Part shown: in pieces, positions 1 through 7,222 of the stretch
Numbering within the stretch: position 1 is the stretch's first letter
How the letters are laid out: every line of letters starts with the position of its first letter
NCBI GenBank assembly: GCA_028279945.1
Contig: JANQMT010000078.1
Span: 113,029 to 177,028 of the forward strand
DNA from: JAKSCF01 sp028279945
GTDB taxonomy: Bacteria > Bacillota > Clostridia > Peptostreptococcales > JAAYPU01
Length of the DNA stretch: 64,000 nucleotides
Direction: 5' to 3'
Notes under the pieces: model-generated
Database searches by the model: none
Seen by the model: the letters and a program-made list of their open reading frames with translations, nothing else
What the model was told of the DNA's origin: nothing
Made by a program: the position numbers and the translations under genes

Positions 1-762
1 GCATTACAAACAGCAACATATTGTGTCTTTGAATCATTAGCAATAGCTATGGCTTTATCTATATCTGCTGCTTTATCTATATAGCAGTGGCAAATGCCAT
101 CAGCATGACCGAGAACAGGAATGTCAGAATTTTGAATGATGAACTTTACAAATTCATTTGATCCTCGAGGAATAATCAAGTCAATATACTGATCAAGACC
201 AAGCATACCGCTAACATCTTCTCTTGTCTCAAGCAACTGTATCCATTCTTTTGGCATACCCACACTTTCTGTCGCTTCAGCGATGATGTCGGTTAAAATT
301 CTATTGGTCTTCTTAGCTTCACTTCCACCTTTAAGCATTACTGCATTGGCGCTTTTTAAGCATAATGTTGCAATCTGTACAAGTGCATCCGGACGAGACT
401 CGAATATAACACCAATAACGCCAATGGGACAGCTCACTTTGTATAATTCCAATCCTTCATCCAGTTCCGTTCCCATCTGTAACTTGCCCACTGGATCCTC
501 TAATTCTATCAAGCTATTTATACCATCAATGACACCATTAATCTTAGGTTCATCGAACTTCAATCTCTTTAATAAAGGCATTGCAAGATTTTCTTGTTCA
601 CTTCTTTTTAGGTCTTCTTCATTTGCAGCAATAATATCAGCCTTCTTTTCTTCTAAAGCTTTTGCAACTGCTCTCAGTGCATTATTCTTCAACTCAGTAT
701 CCATTGCCGCTGCCAATATAGAAGCCCTTTTAGCTTCTTGTGCGATCTGTTCAATTTTCAAG
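1..762 (-). CDS. proA: Gamma-glutamyl phosphate reductase, 3' part missing (runs off window)
   Basis: Encodes the first 254 residues of glutamate-5-semialdehyde dehydrogenase, the second step of proline synthesis, which reduces gamma-glutamyl phosphate with NADPH in the cytoplasm. The translated minus strand shows the family block GVIGVIFESRPD followed by LCLKSANAVMLKGGSEA and the loop LIIPRGSNEF. The catalytic-cysteine region starts just at the cut edge. A TTG at 760-762 behind an AAAGGGTGA ribosome site fits the usual N-terminus, since the first internal ATG would drop about 19 residues of the normal start. The upstream side (proB expected in many relatives) does not hold proB here; proA is the last gene of its unit on this side. 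Family assignment is firm; the start is fairly sure. Confidence 0.93.
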
Positions 763-825
763 TCAATCACCCTTTCTAAATTCTTGAAACCACCTTATCA
801 TTGTATAAATCATATGTCAATATTT

Positions 826-845
826 CAAACAAAAGGGACAGTTCT
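826..845 (-). repeat. REP-like element copy, upstream of proA
   Basis: Reads CAAACAAAAGGGACAGTTCT, the reverse-orientation core of the dispersed repeat with one change (GGGACAG for GGGACGG). The distal arm TTTTTGTTTG has decayed. It lies about 60 bases upstream of the proA start. Confidence 0.6.
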
Positions 846-902
846 AAAGAAATTTCCTTTTACATAGGTATGAATCCCATTAAGTTGACCATAATAGAAA
901 TA

Positions 903-1160
903 GTTATAATACTCCACTCCGGTGAATAGTAAAAAATTTACTATTAGGGGTGGAAACATGAGAATTCATATAAGGTTCGAAGTGTATGTAAATTCTCACC
1001 GTGTATCATTTGTAAAACTACTGGGTTTACTGAGTAGCTTAATTACCATTTACTTATGGATAAAGAGTTAAAATACTTAAGAAAAATTTTTGATCCACAA
1101 AAGAGGAAATGAATAATCAGCAAATGATAACCTTACTAGCCGGAAGTGGAGTAATATAAC
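903..1160. repeat. 258-bp element bounded by an imperfect 20-bp inverted repeat
   Basis: The left end 903-922 and right end 1140-1160 are complementary over 19 base pairs, with one mismatch (909/1154) and one bulged base (1144). Inside lie a hairpin over the ribosome site (913-920 with 947-954 and 925-933 with 937-945), a 37-codon ORF, and two further short stems (GAGAATT/AATTCTC near 960-998; CTACT/AGTAG near 1018-1036). The left arm can pair either with the Shine-Dalgarno region or with the right end, not both. It may be a small non-autonomous mobile element or a self-regulating mRNA. A -10-like TATAAT lies inside the left arm at 905-910, only 14 nt after TTGACC (885-890); if used, the transcript would lose most of that arm. 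Confidence 0.5.
958..1071 (+). CDS. Small hydrophobic peptide, 37 aa, unknown
   Basis: Short ORF not resembling any family I recognise. It begins MRIHIRFEVYVN, is basic at the N-terminus, and ends in a hydrophobic stretch LLGLLSSLITIYLWIK that could insert in the membrane. An AGGGG ribosome site (946-950) lies seven bases before the ATG, but the whole site is base-paired in a hairpin of 8 plus 9 pairs, so translation of the folded mRNA should be weak. It sits alone between proA and the permease genes, on the opposite strand to both, inside the 903-1160 inverted repeat. Charge pattern, size and RNA structure resemble type I toxins, but that is inference only; it could equally be a chance ORF in a mobile element. 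Confidence 0.4.
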   Translation: MRIHIRFEVYVNSHRVSFVKLLGLLSSLITIYLWIKS

Positions 1161-1165
1161 TTTAA

Positions 1166-1726
1166 CTAACTAAAGTTATCTCCTTCATAATTTATATCCA
1201 GCCTATTATGAATGATGTCCTTTCGTAATATCCGCTCAATTAAAATCGAGCTCATCACGATTAGCGGTAGCGATACAATATATCGGATGAGTGAAAACCC
1301 AATCCCTATAAAGCTGGCTTCAAATATAGTCATTGGTATTCTACAAACAGCAGTTGCCCCTAAGTATGTAAGAACAATACTCAATTTTGCACCTTTTCTG
1401 TAAAGAGAAGCAGCCATAGGTAAAACTACCACAAAAGGATATAGTGTTGTACATGATAATAATATGGCTCCAACATATCCCTTAATCCCTGAAGCCTCTC
1501 CAAAATAACGTTCAACAACTTTTCGGTCAACCCATACCATAAAGAGTCCAACCAAAATAAACGCAGGAGGAAACAACTTAAACATATCCAATGAGAAAAA
1601 TTGAAAATTATATGCAATTCTGCTACCGGGTTCATATCTCATAATCAATGATACGATTATAAACGAAGTGTATAAAAATAAAAAGGTAATAATAATCTTT
1701 TTATTTTTAGACTTTTGTTTTTCCAT
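1166..1726 (-). CDS. Half-size permease, COG0701/DUF318 type (second half)
   Basis: A 186-residue membrane protein with about five hydrophobic segments and a basic N-terminus (MEKQKSKNKK). The segment LSCTTLYPFVVVLPMAASLYRKGA resembles the repeated helix-loop motif of COG0701 (YraQ-like) permeases, which are about twice this size and carry two such halves. Start ATG overlaps the stop of the upstream half by one base (TAATG), so the two are translationally coupled and probably form a heterodimer. The ArsR gene upstream suggests metal or metalloid export, by analogy with arsenical permeases of this superfamily. After the stop a 9-bp hairpin (about 1156-1179) without a T run may mark the transcript end. 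Confidence 0.7.
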   Translation of the reverse strand: MEKQKSKNKKIIITFLFLYTSFIIVSLIMRYEPGSRIAYNFQFFSLDMFKLFPPAFILVGLFMVWVDRKVVERYFGEASGIKGYVGAILLSCTTLYPFVVVLPMAASLYRKGAKLSIVLTYLGATAVCRIPMTIFEASFIGIGFSLIRYIVSLPLIVMSSILIERILRKDIIHNRLDINYEGDNFS

Positions 1727-2208
1727 TAAAGCACCTCCCCATATATCATACCAATGACTAATGAGACAATTATTGCAGTTATGAAGCCTGCAATATTCCT
1801 AATAATTGTCAGCTTTGCGCCAAAATATTTTTTCTCAATTGGGTAGGTTAATATTCCAACCATCATTAGACTAGTAGTAAAAGCTGCTAATACCGTGTAA
1901 CTTACTCCTTTTTTCAGCAATAATCCACACAATGGAAAAGAAATAAAACCAGGAAGTAGAGATATTGAGCCTAACAGAGATGCAAGGGTTACACCTTTGA
2001 ATATATCTGTTGTGCCAAGATATTCTGCTATGACATAATCAGGCAAAAAGTACAGAACAATTGAAACCAATGCCAAAGTTATCCATAATAAAGGCAGCAT
2101 ATTGATAAAGATTTTTAATGCTGCTTTCAGAGCTTTTTTAGTTTTGGATACATCTTTAAGTGCTGATATTATAAGGGATACTGAAGCCACCGCATATAAG
2201 TAAGTCAT
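1726..2208 (-). CDS. Half-size permease, COG0701/DUF318 type (first half)
   Basis: A 160-residue protein with about five membrane segments. The central stretch around SISLLPGFISFPLCG followed by LLKKGVSYTVLAAFTTSLM is characteristic of the YraQ/COG0701 permease repeat. It lies 17 bases downstream of the arsR-type gene and overlaps the second half-permease by one base, forming a three-gene operon. Length is about half that of a typical full permease, so a two-subunit carrier is likely. Substrate is unknown; the ArsR/SmtB control suggests a soft metal or metalloid. The ribosome site is weak (GGTGAT). Confidence 0.7.
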   Translation of the reverse strand: MTYLYAVASVSLIISALKDVSKTKKALKAALKIFINMLPLLWITLALVSIVLYFLPDYVIAEYLGTTDIFKGVTLASLLGSISLLPGFISFPLCGLLLKKGVSYTVLAAFTTSLMMVGILTYPIEKKYFGAKLTIIRNIAGFITAIIVSLVIGMIYGEVL

Positions 2209-2225
2209 TAATTATCACCATACCC

Positions 2226-2570
2226 TTAACTATCTTTTTTGCATACTTCAGTGCAGTCAATAGAATCAATATCAAGAATTTTCTTTTGCTCAGAGAAATC
2301 AACAACGTCTTTTGACAATTCATTAATAATGCCCTGTAATTCTTCTATTACATTTTTCTGAACATTATAATGCACATAATCTCCAATTCTTTCTCCTTTA
2401 ATAAGACCTGAATGACTTAGAAGCTTTAAGTGTTGTGATACATCCGACTTAGAAATGTCTAAAACTTTTGCAAGCCCGTTCATACATATCTGTTTTTCAG
2501 ACAGCAATAAAAATAATTTGAATCTCGTCTCATCTCCTAAAGCATTAAATTTTTCCACTAGTTTTTTCAT
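2226..2570 (-). CDS. ArsR/SmtB family metalloregulator
   Basis: A 114-residue winged-helix repressor. It opens with the family start LVEKFNALGDETRFKLFLLL and carries the recognition helix in LDISKSDVSQHLKLLSHSGL. The C-terminal tail has an acidic and thiol-rich end (DSIDCTEVCKKDS) that could bind a thiophilic ion; another cysteine is at ICMNGLA. Strong ribosome site AAGGAGGT. It is first in the operon and is preceded by a consensus promoter flanked by two identical palindromic operators (2586-2651), so it very probably represses itself and the two permease genes. The inducing ion cannot be told from sequence; lack of the ELCVCDL motif argues against classic ArsR arsenic sensing. Confidence 0.92.
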   Translation of the reverse strand: MKKLVEKFNALGDETRFKLFLLLSEKQICMNGLAKVLDISKSDVSQHLKLLSHSGLIKGERIGDYVHYNVQKNVIEELQGIINELSKDVVDFSEQKKILDIDSIDCTEVCKKDS

Positions 2571-2585
2571 AACTAGACCTCCTTT

Positions 2586-2611
2586 TTTAATTAAGTATAT
2601 GATTAATTAAA
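2586..2611 (-). promoter_or_regulatory. ArsR-type operator, start-proximal copy
   Basis: Perfect palindrome with 9-bp arms TTTAATTAA and TTAATTAAA around an 8-base spacer. It lies between the -10 box and the ribosome site, where a bound dimer would block transcript initiation. Confidence 0.8.
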
Positions 2612-2639
2612 TTATAATTCATAAATTTAATTAAGTCAA
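2611..2639 (-). promoter_or_regulatory. Consensus sigma-A promoter of the arsR-permease operon
   Basis: On the minus strand, -35 TTGACT (2634-2639), a 17-base spacer and -10 TATAAT (2611-2616). Both boxes touch the two palindromic operators. Confidence 0.85.
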
Positions 2640-2651
2640 CAATTAATTAAA
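2626..2651 (-). promoter_or_regulatory. ArsR-type operator, upstream copy
   Basis: Second palindrome with the same 9-bp arms and 8-base spacer, overlapping the -35 box. Its centre lies 40 bp from that of the other copy, about four helical turns, so two dimers would sit on the same face of the DNA. Confidence 0.8.
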
Positions 2652-2660
2652 CAAAGAATA

Positions 2661-2684
2661 AAAAAGAGAGAATACTACTCTCTC
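2661..2684 (-). terminator. Intrinsic terminator of ldh
   Basis: Read on the minus strand, AGAGAG/CTCTCT stem followed by a run of six T, 20 bases after the ldh stop and just before the arsR promoter region. Confidence 0.65.
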
Positions 2685-2704
2685 CTTTATTTGTAGAATA
2701 TTCT

Positions 2705-3652
2705 CTAAAACTTCAACTCTTTCAAAATCTTCTTCAGCTTATCTGCGGAAGCATGTAGGAGACTTACTTCACTTTCTTCAAGAGGAACTTCCAAAACTTT
2801 ATGTATACCTGATCGATTAACAATGGTTGGCAGGCTTAAGGCAATATCCGTTATTTCATATTGACCATTAATGACGCTAGATACTGTTAAGATCGCATTT
2901 TCATTTCTTAAAATAGCTTCAACAATTCGTCTTATTGTTAATGCAACCCCATAATAAGTAGCACCTTTACGTTCTAAAATGTGATATCCTGCATCTCTTA
3001 CATTTTCAAATATCCTGGTTTTATCATCCATGATAAATGCATTGGAACATATTGGACAATACTGATCAAGTTTCATCCCGGCAATATTCGTTAAGCTCCA
3101 AGCAGCCACTTCACTATCACCATGTTCACCTATAATATATCCATGTACATTTCTTGCATCAATATTGAAATGCTCGCTCAAAAGATAGCGAAATCTTGAA
3201 CTGTCTAATACAGTCCCTGACCCTATTACTTTAGATGCTTCATACCCAGCACTTTTAGCAGCAATATAGGTCAATATATCTACCGGATTAGTGGCTATAA
3301 GGATGATGGCATCTTTAGTCTGATTGGATATATTTTCCATAATCGTTTTCATGATAACACTATTTTTATTGGCTAAGTCAAGACGGGTTTGCCCTGGTTC
3401 AATGCTAGGTCCTGCGGTCATAATAATTATGTCAGCATCTTTGCAATCAGAATAATTGCCTACACGGATGTCCATAGGCTTCACAAAGGATAACCCGTGG
3501 TTTAAATCCATAACTTCTCCTTCAGCTTTATTATGGTTAATATCAATAAGAACCATCTCCGTTATCAAGCTGGAATGCATCAATGTAAATGCTGTGGTAG
3601 AACCAACAAATCCAGTTCCTATGACAACTACTTTATTACTACTATTCCCCAT
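2705..3652 (-). CDS. ldh: L-lactate dehydrogenase
   Basis: Reduces pyruvate to L-lactate with NADH in fermentation. The 315-residue protein has the normal length of bacterial L-LDH. It shows the Rossmann motif VIGTGFVGSTTA, the NAD-ribose acid in VLIDINHNKAEGE, the substrate loop PSIEPGQTRLDL with the Gln that marks LDH rather than malate dehydrogenase, and the catalytic HGDSE segment in IIGEHGDSEVAAW. Start is supported by AAAGGAG nine bases upstream. It is a single-gene unit between two terminators; no clear promoter was identified in the 120-base upstream gap. Function is confident. Confidence 0.95.
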   Translation of the reverse strand: MGNSSNKVVVIGTGFVGSTTAFTLMHSSLITEMVLIDINHNKAEGEVMDLNHGLSFVKPMDIRVGNYSDCKDADIIIMTAGPSIEPGQTRLDLANKNSVIMKTIMENISNQTKDAIILIATNPVDILTYIAAKSAGYEASKVIGSGTVLDSSRFRYLLSEHFNIDARNVHGYIIGEHGDSEVAAWSLTNIAGMKLDQYCPICSNAFIMDDKTRIFENVRDAGYHILERKGATYYGVALTIRRIVEAILRNENAILTVSSVINGQYEITDIALSLPTIVNRSGIHKVLEVPLEESEVSLLHASADKLKKILKELKF

Positions 3653-3774
3653 TTTACAACACTCCTTTCATATATAGTATGAACCGTATATATCACTTAG
3701 ATTCCACACCTAATCAAATTCGTCTTAAAAAAATCTTAATTTCTTAGATTGGTTCTCTATATTCTACTCCTCCC

Positions 3775-3803
3775 AAAAAAAATCCCCAAACTCTCGTCTG
3801 GGG
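3775..3803 (-). terminator. Intrinsic terminator
   Basis: On the minus strand CCCCAGAC and GTTTGGGG form an 8-bp stem with one G-T pair around a GAGA tetraloop, followed by eight T. It ends the transcript of the 3810-4523 gene. Confidence 0.9.
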
Positions 3804-3809
3804 AAGACA

Positions 3810-4523
3810 TTATTCCTTCTCTTTACTTTTATCATTAACATATCGCATGATTGCATAAGTTATAAAAATAATTATGCCATATAAAATAGTTTCTCTTAAC
3901 CCTTCCTCCATTAAAGTTATAGTTCCTCCACCCTTTTCTACAGGGTATTTTTCTCTGATTTCATCTGTAATATCGTTATTTTCTTGATCGAATAATATGA
4001 GCTCATCAAATTTCGAAACATGTTCAGGTATCTCAAAATATTTTATGAAGTAATCCTCTCCTGAAATAACAGAACTGAATTCATATCCATCATATTTCAA
4101 TTTGAATGATGATATTTCTCTTTCAAAGTTTTCCCCCATAATTATTCTGAATGCTTTTTGATTGGTTTTTAAATCCGTTGTCAGAAATGTACGCCCACCT
4201 GTATGACCTGTACTGAGGATCTCATATCTGCCATTTAGACCTTTTTTTAGTTTGGCATATGCAAATAGTTCTTTACCGTCTCTCTGATAGCTTAAAAATA
4301 CAATGGTTCTATCACCAATATGCTCCATTTTCTTAATTTCAAGCGTATCAGAATTACTGTCATCTAACTGTGAATATTTTAGATCTATATCCATCATAAA
4401 ATCCGCAAGTGCTATTTCAATTGACTCTTTATTATTTTTAATAGAATATTGGTTGAAATATATAAATATTATTAAAAAAATAGCAATAGCAATGACTGTC
4501 ATATTTATTATTCTCTTTTTCAT
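3810..4523 (-). CDS. Unknown protein with N- and C-terminal membrane segments
   Basis: A 237-residue protein I do not recognise. Residues 7-25 form one membrane segment after a basic start (MKKRIINMTVIAIAIFLIIF). A soluble, mostly beta-rich region follows with a TGHTGGRTFLTT loop. A second membrane segment lies near residues 210-228 (TILYGIIIFITYAIM), with a basic cytoplasmic tail (NDKSKEKE). The bulk is therefore predicted outside the membrane. It is a monocistron with its own terminator; the downstream side is ldh and the upstream side the nitroreductase gene, about 40 bases away, so cotranscription with the latter is possible. No function can be given. Confidence 0.75.
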   Translation of the reverse strand: MKKRIINMTVIAIAIFLIIFIYFNQYSIKNNKESIEIALADFMMDIDLKYSQLDDSNSDTLEIKKMEHIGDRTIVFLSYQRDGKELFAYAKLKKGLNGRYEILSTGHTGGRTFLTTDLKTNQKAFRIIMGENFEREISSFKLKYDGYEFSSVISGEDYFIKYFEIPEHVSKFDELILFDQENNDITDEIREKYPVEKGGGTITLMEEGLRETILYGIIIFITYAIMRYVNDKSKEKE

Positions 4524-4566
4524 TTTACACCTCTAGCTTTTGTTCAGTTTTCTAAAAATTATCCAG

Positions 4567-5406
4567 CTATTTAAGCCAAGCAAATCCTTGCTTAATTAAA
4601 AATGCTTTTGCATCCTTATAAGTAAGCCCTTCTCCATCATTGTAGTAAATGCCATGCCAAAATTGCATCGATGAAATTTTGTCATGAGTTTTGAAATAAG
4701 TTTCTATTTCGTTAGCATAAGCATCATCACGGTAGAGTCTGGCACATTTTATCAATTCAGCCATCCATTTCTCTTGTGCCTTCATATTCCACGAATCATT
4801 TTTCTCTCTGTAAGCATTCATCAAATCATCCATTGGAACTTCATTATAACCATTAGAATGTACAATGATGCTTTTATCATATTTCTTTTGAAGGCGTGGT
4901 TTGACTTTGGGATAGCCTACAGTGAGCATAAGCGCAGGAATAACGCCTGTTGGAAGATTCAATAGTTTTGAAACACTTTCCAGATGATTAATGATATTCC
5001 CAATATACACTGATTTTAAATCAAAAGCTTCCGCCGCTAACGTAAAAGTATGGGCAGCAATGCCAACATTAAGCATTGACATCCAAAATTCGCAGAAATC
5101 ATCCAAAGCATTGTGAGCGAAGGGTTCCACTTCATTAATACGCATTATTTTTCGGTAATCAATACAAAAAACCAGATTTAAAGGTGCAGCAGCGATGAAT
5201 TTTTGATTCCGGCAATAACCTGCAATTTCTTCTTTTAATGCAGCGTCATCAATTTTAATGACTGTATAGTTCTGAAAACCGCCTGCAGTAGGTGATTTTG
5301 TCATCAGATCTAATAAAGTGTCCAGAACATTATCAGGAATTTGTTTTGATAAAAAACTTCTGCAGCTGGCTCGGTTATTTATAATATCAATAACATTGGT
5401 ATTCAT
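4567..5406 (-). CDS. Nitroreductase-family flavoprotein with C-terminal extension
   Basis: FMN-dependent oxidoreductase of the nitroreductase family, which reduces quinones or nitro compounds with NAD(P)H. The N-terminal domain has the FMN-phosphate signature NNRASCRSFLSKQIPD and the segment MTKSPTAGGFQNYTVIKI; the LNLPTGVIPALMLTVGYP region is the usual C-terminal end of the fold near residue 180. The remaining 80 residues (rich in Trp, Lys and aromatic residues, for example MQFWHGIYYNDGEG) exceed the normal length of about 200-250 and are unassigned. Ribosome site AAGGAGG is strong. It is followed by a 40-base gap to the membrane protein gene. The physiological substrate is unknown. Confidence 0.88.
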   Translation of the reverse strand: MNTNVIDIINNRASCRSFLSKQIPDNVLDTLLDLMTKSPTAGGFQNYTVIKIDDAALKEEIAGYCRNQKFIAAAPLNLVFCIDYRKIMRINEVEPFAHNALDDFCEFWMSMLNVGIAAHTFTLAAEAFDLKSVYIGNIINHLESVSKLLNLPTGVIPALMLTVGYPKVKPRLQKKYDKSIIVHSNGYNEVPMDDLMNAYREKNDSWNMKAQEKWMAELIKCARLYRDDAYANEIETYFKTHDKISSMQFWHGIYYNDGEGLTYKDAKAFLIKQGFAWLK

Positions 5407-5494
5407 AGAACTACCTCCTTAGTACTTAGAACCATCTCTTATATTTCAATATCGTATTCTTTTTTATCTTAAAAGCAACATCCCACATAACGAT

Positions 5495-6280
5495 TTAATT
5501 GTATTTCACCCATTCATCATAATGACTAAATCCAGGGTGATATTCAAGTCTTGTGTTGCCAAAATATAAACCATCATCCTTATATGTAAGCGTAATCCCA
5601 GTAACCTCTTCTTTTGTGATCATATTACCATTTAACAAGTGGTTTGGAATATCCATATATATCTTATTATTATGTATTTTAGCTTCTGACTGATAGGTAC
5701 TCATAACAGGAAGTCCACTTCCATAAGTCATGCTAAGTGCATATTTTGTATCGTTCTCTGTATAAAAATATATACCATATCCTAGAGACCAGCTGCCTTC
5801 TAATGTACGCCACTCTTTTTCATTAATCATGTTCCATATTTCATCTTCAGTTAAATCCGTTGTTTTTTCTGATAAACATACAAAGTCTGTATTCTTTTCT
5901 ACCTTGAAAACAATGTTATCATTTACATTTATACCGTTACTAAAGTAACCAATGGTAATACCTAAATTACTGGGATATCCTATTATTTCACAAACCACTT
6001 TTTTGTCTTTAACAAATATTAGATGTGGCATGGCTTCAATTACAGTTTCACTTACATTTGCTTTAAAACCAATGGTTTCTTGTATTTCTTCTTTAGATGT
6101 ATACGGACAAAAGGAGTAAGCCATATCCCATTCAAAAGGCGTAACCTCCTTTAGCATAACCTCCGCTCCATTTTCTAATGATTTTACATTGTTGATAAAG
6201 CCTTCTTCATTCTTATTTTGCTGCGATATCCATAATACCAGCATAAGCAAACAAATAACTAGTACGATTATTTTTTTCAT
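5495..6280 (-). CDS. Unknown membrane-anchored extracytoplasmic protein
   Basis: A 261-residue protein that begins with a signal-anchor (MKKIIVLVICLLMLVLWIS) and no lipobox cysteine, so it is likely exported but tethered. The rest is soluble and rich in beta-forming and aromatic residues; no family was recognised. The ATG overlaps the stop of the RAYT gene in the form ATGA, so its translation is coupled to the transposase gene. That coupling is odd: this gene may depend on RAYT transcription, or the RAYT may have inserted just upstream and taken over its expression. The only nearby ribosome site, GGGAGATTG, lies inside the RAYT coding end. Confidence 0.7.
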   Translation of the reverse strand: MKKIIVLVICLLMLVLWISQQNKNEEGFINNVKSLENGAEVMLKEVTPFEWDMAYSFCPYTSKEEIQETIGFKANVSETVIEAMPHLIFVKDKKVVCEIIGYPSNLGITIGYFSNGINVNDNIVFKVEKNTDFVCLSEKTTDLTEDEIWNMINEKEWRTLEGSWSLGYGIYFYTENDTKYALSMTYGSGLPVMSTYQSEAKIHNNKIYMDIPNHLLNGNMITKEEVTGITLTYKDDGLYFGNTRLEYHPGFSHYDEWVKYN

Positions 6281-7065
6281 TTCAATCTCCCGGGACGGTT
6301 CTTTTTGTTTGAACTATAGACCTGATGTAAACTTGTTTCTGTAAGTTCCGCTATTCTTCGATATGATAGCTTTGTTTCTGTTAAGAGTTTTTTGATTAAT
6401 TCCTCTTTATTTTGAAATTGCTTAGAATCTGTTATACCCTTCTCTTCAAAGTAAGCTGCCATGATTTCTTCTGCTTCTTTTTCTTTGCGCTTGGCGACTT
6501 CTTCTTTCACATCTAAATAGTCATCTTCATCTTGAGCATTGTGAAATTCAATGAAGTCTTTCTCTGAAAGAAAACCATCAAGAACTTGCTTTTTTATATC
6601 CTTATCAATAACATCTATTTCTTCTTTACCCATATACTCTTTCATACTGCTCCACTTGTACTCTTCAGCTGTTGAAGTTAAATGGCCCTTTACCGGGTTA
6701 TTATGTACATACCTAATTGCCCCATATAAATACCTCTCATCAGAAATACCTTCACTTTTAAATCGATCTTGAAATACCGGGCCTATTCTTTTATGATTCC
6801 GATTATAAGACATGGCATAAGAAATATTTATCCGCTTCATAATGGTTGCAAGTACAGGTTTTTCACAAATGACGATCATATGTAAATGATTGTTCATAAT
6901 ACAATATGCAGCTATTTGACACGACTCTTCGTTTGTTTTTTCTTTGATAATAGATATTATTTTATCTTTCTCTTTTTCTGTATTGAATATCTTTTCTTTA
7001 TTAATACCTCGTTCCATTACATGGTAGTATCCGGTTTCACTTTCCACCCTTGCTTGTCTTGGCAT
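6277..7065 (-). CDS. REP-associated tyrosine transposase (RAYT, Y1 family) with C-terminal helix-turn-helix
   Basis: Single-strand HUH nuclease related to IS200/IS605 TnpA, of the domesticated kind that acts on REP palindromes. The HUH metal motif is seen as NNHLHMIV (His60, His62), and the nucleophile should be one of the tyrosines in SYAMSYNRNHKR (about residues 82-86). Next comes the family segment AIRYVHNNPVKG. The C-terminal third is acidic or coiled, then ends in a DnaA/HTH-like unit (LLTETKLSYRRIAELTETS). The last codons contain the dispersed repeat core itself, encoding NKKNRPG. A palindrome of the same family lies 40 bases upstream of the start. Length 262 is normal for the HTH-carrying type. 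No transposon ends or target duplications were seen. Confidence 0.92.
   Translation of the reverse strand: MPRQARVESETGYYHVMERGINKEKIFNTEKEKDKIISIIKEKTNEESCQIAAYCIMNNHLHMIVICEKPVLATIMKRINISYAMSYNRNHKRIGPVFQDRFKSEGISDERYLYGAIRYVHNNPVKGHLTSTAEEYKWSSMKEYMGKEEIDVIDKDIKKQVLDGFLSEKDFIEFHNAQDEDDYLDVKEEVAKRKEKEAEEIMAAYFEEKGITDSKQFQNKEELIKKLLTETKLSYRRIAELTETSLHQVYSSNKKNRPGRLK
6292..6311 (-). repeat. REP-like core embedded in the RAYT coding end
   Basis: Exact 20-base core of the dispersed repeat (minus strand CAAACAAAAAGAACCGTCCC), read in frame as the last codons of the transposase gene. The second arm of the palindrome is absent here. Confidence 0.85.
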
Positions 7066-7104
7066 TTTATCACCCCCACATTGATTTTATCACATAATAA
7101 AACG

Positions 7105-7137
7105 AAATCAAACAAAAGCGTCCCTTTTGTTTGATTT
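7105..7137. repeat. REP-like palindrome with 14-bp perfect arms
   Basis: AAATCAAACAAAAG and CTTTTGTTTGATTT pair perfectly around a CGTCC loop. This is the cleanest hairpin of the dispersed family; it lies 40 bases upstream of the RAYT gene and upstream of the TetR promoter. Confidence 0.85.
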
Positions 7138-7164
7138 GCAATTATATATCGCATGTTATATAAT
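7136..7164 (+). promoter_or_regulatory. Promoter of the TetR/beta-lactamase-like operon
   Basis: TTGCAA (7136-7141), 17-base spacer, TATAAT (7159-7164). The -10 box lies inside the long operator palindrome, so the regulator should repress itself. Confidence 0.75.
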
Positions 7165-7189
7165 CTTTGTTATATAACATGTGATATAT
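7144..7189. promoter_or_regulatory. TetR operator, 20-bp inverted repeat
   Basis: Arms 7144-7163 and 7170-7189 are complementary at 19 of 20 positions (ATATATCGCATGTTATATAA and its partner) around a TCTTTG spacer. Placed over the -10 box and the expected transcript start. Confidence 0.85.
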
Positions 7190-7222
7190 AATTATAGAAT
7201 ATGTATAGAAAGGAACTGCTGT

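Noticed and set aside
283..867. Long plus-strand ORF over the proA region
   Set aside because: It is antisense to proA; the minus-strand reading shows clear family motifs.
905..910. TATAAT as the -10 box of the small ORF
   Set aside because: Spacing to TTGACC is only 14 bases and it lies within the inverted-repeat arm; kept as an open possibility but not annotated as a promoter.
6277..7137. Considered as a complete IS200/IS605 insertion sequence
   Set aside because: The transposase is of the RAYT type with a C-terminal helix-turn-helix, has no TnpB, and shows no left/right end pair or second copy.
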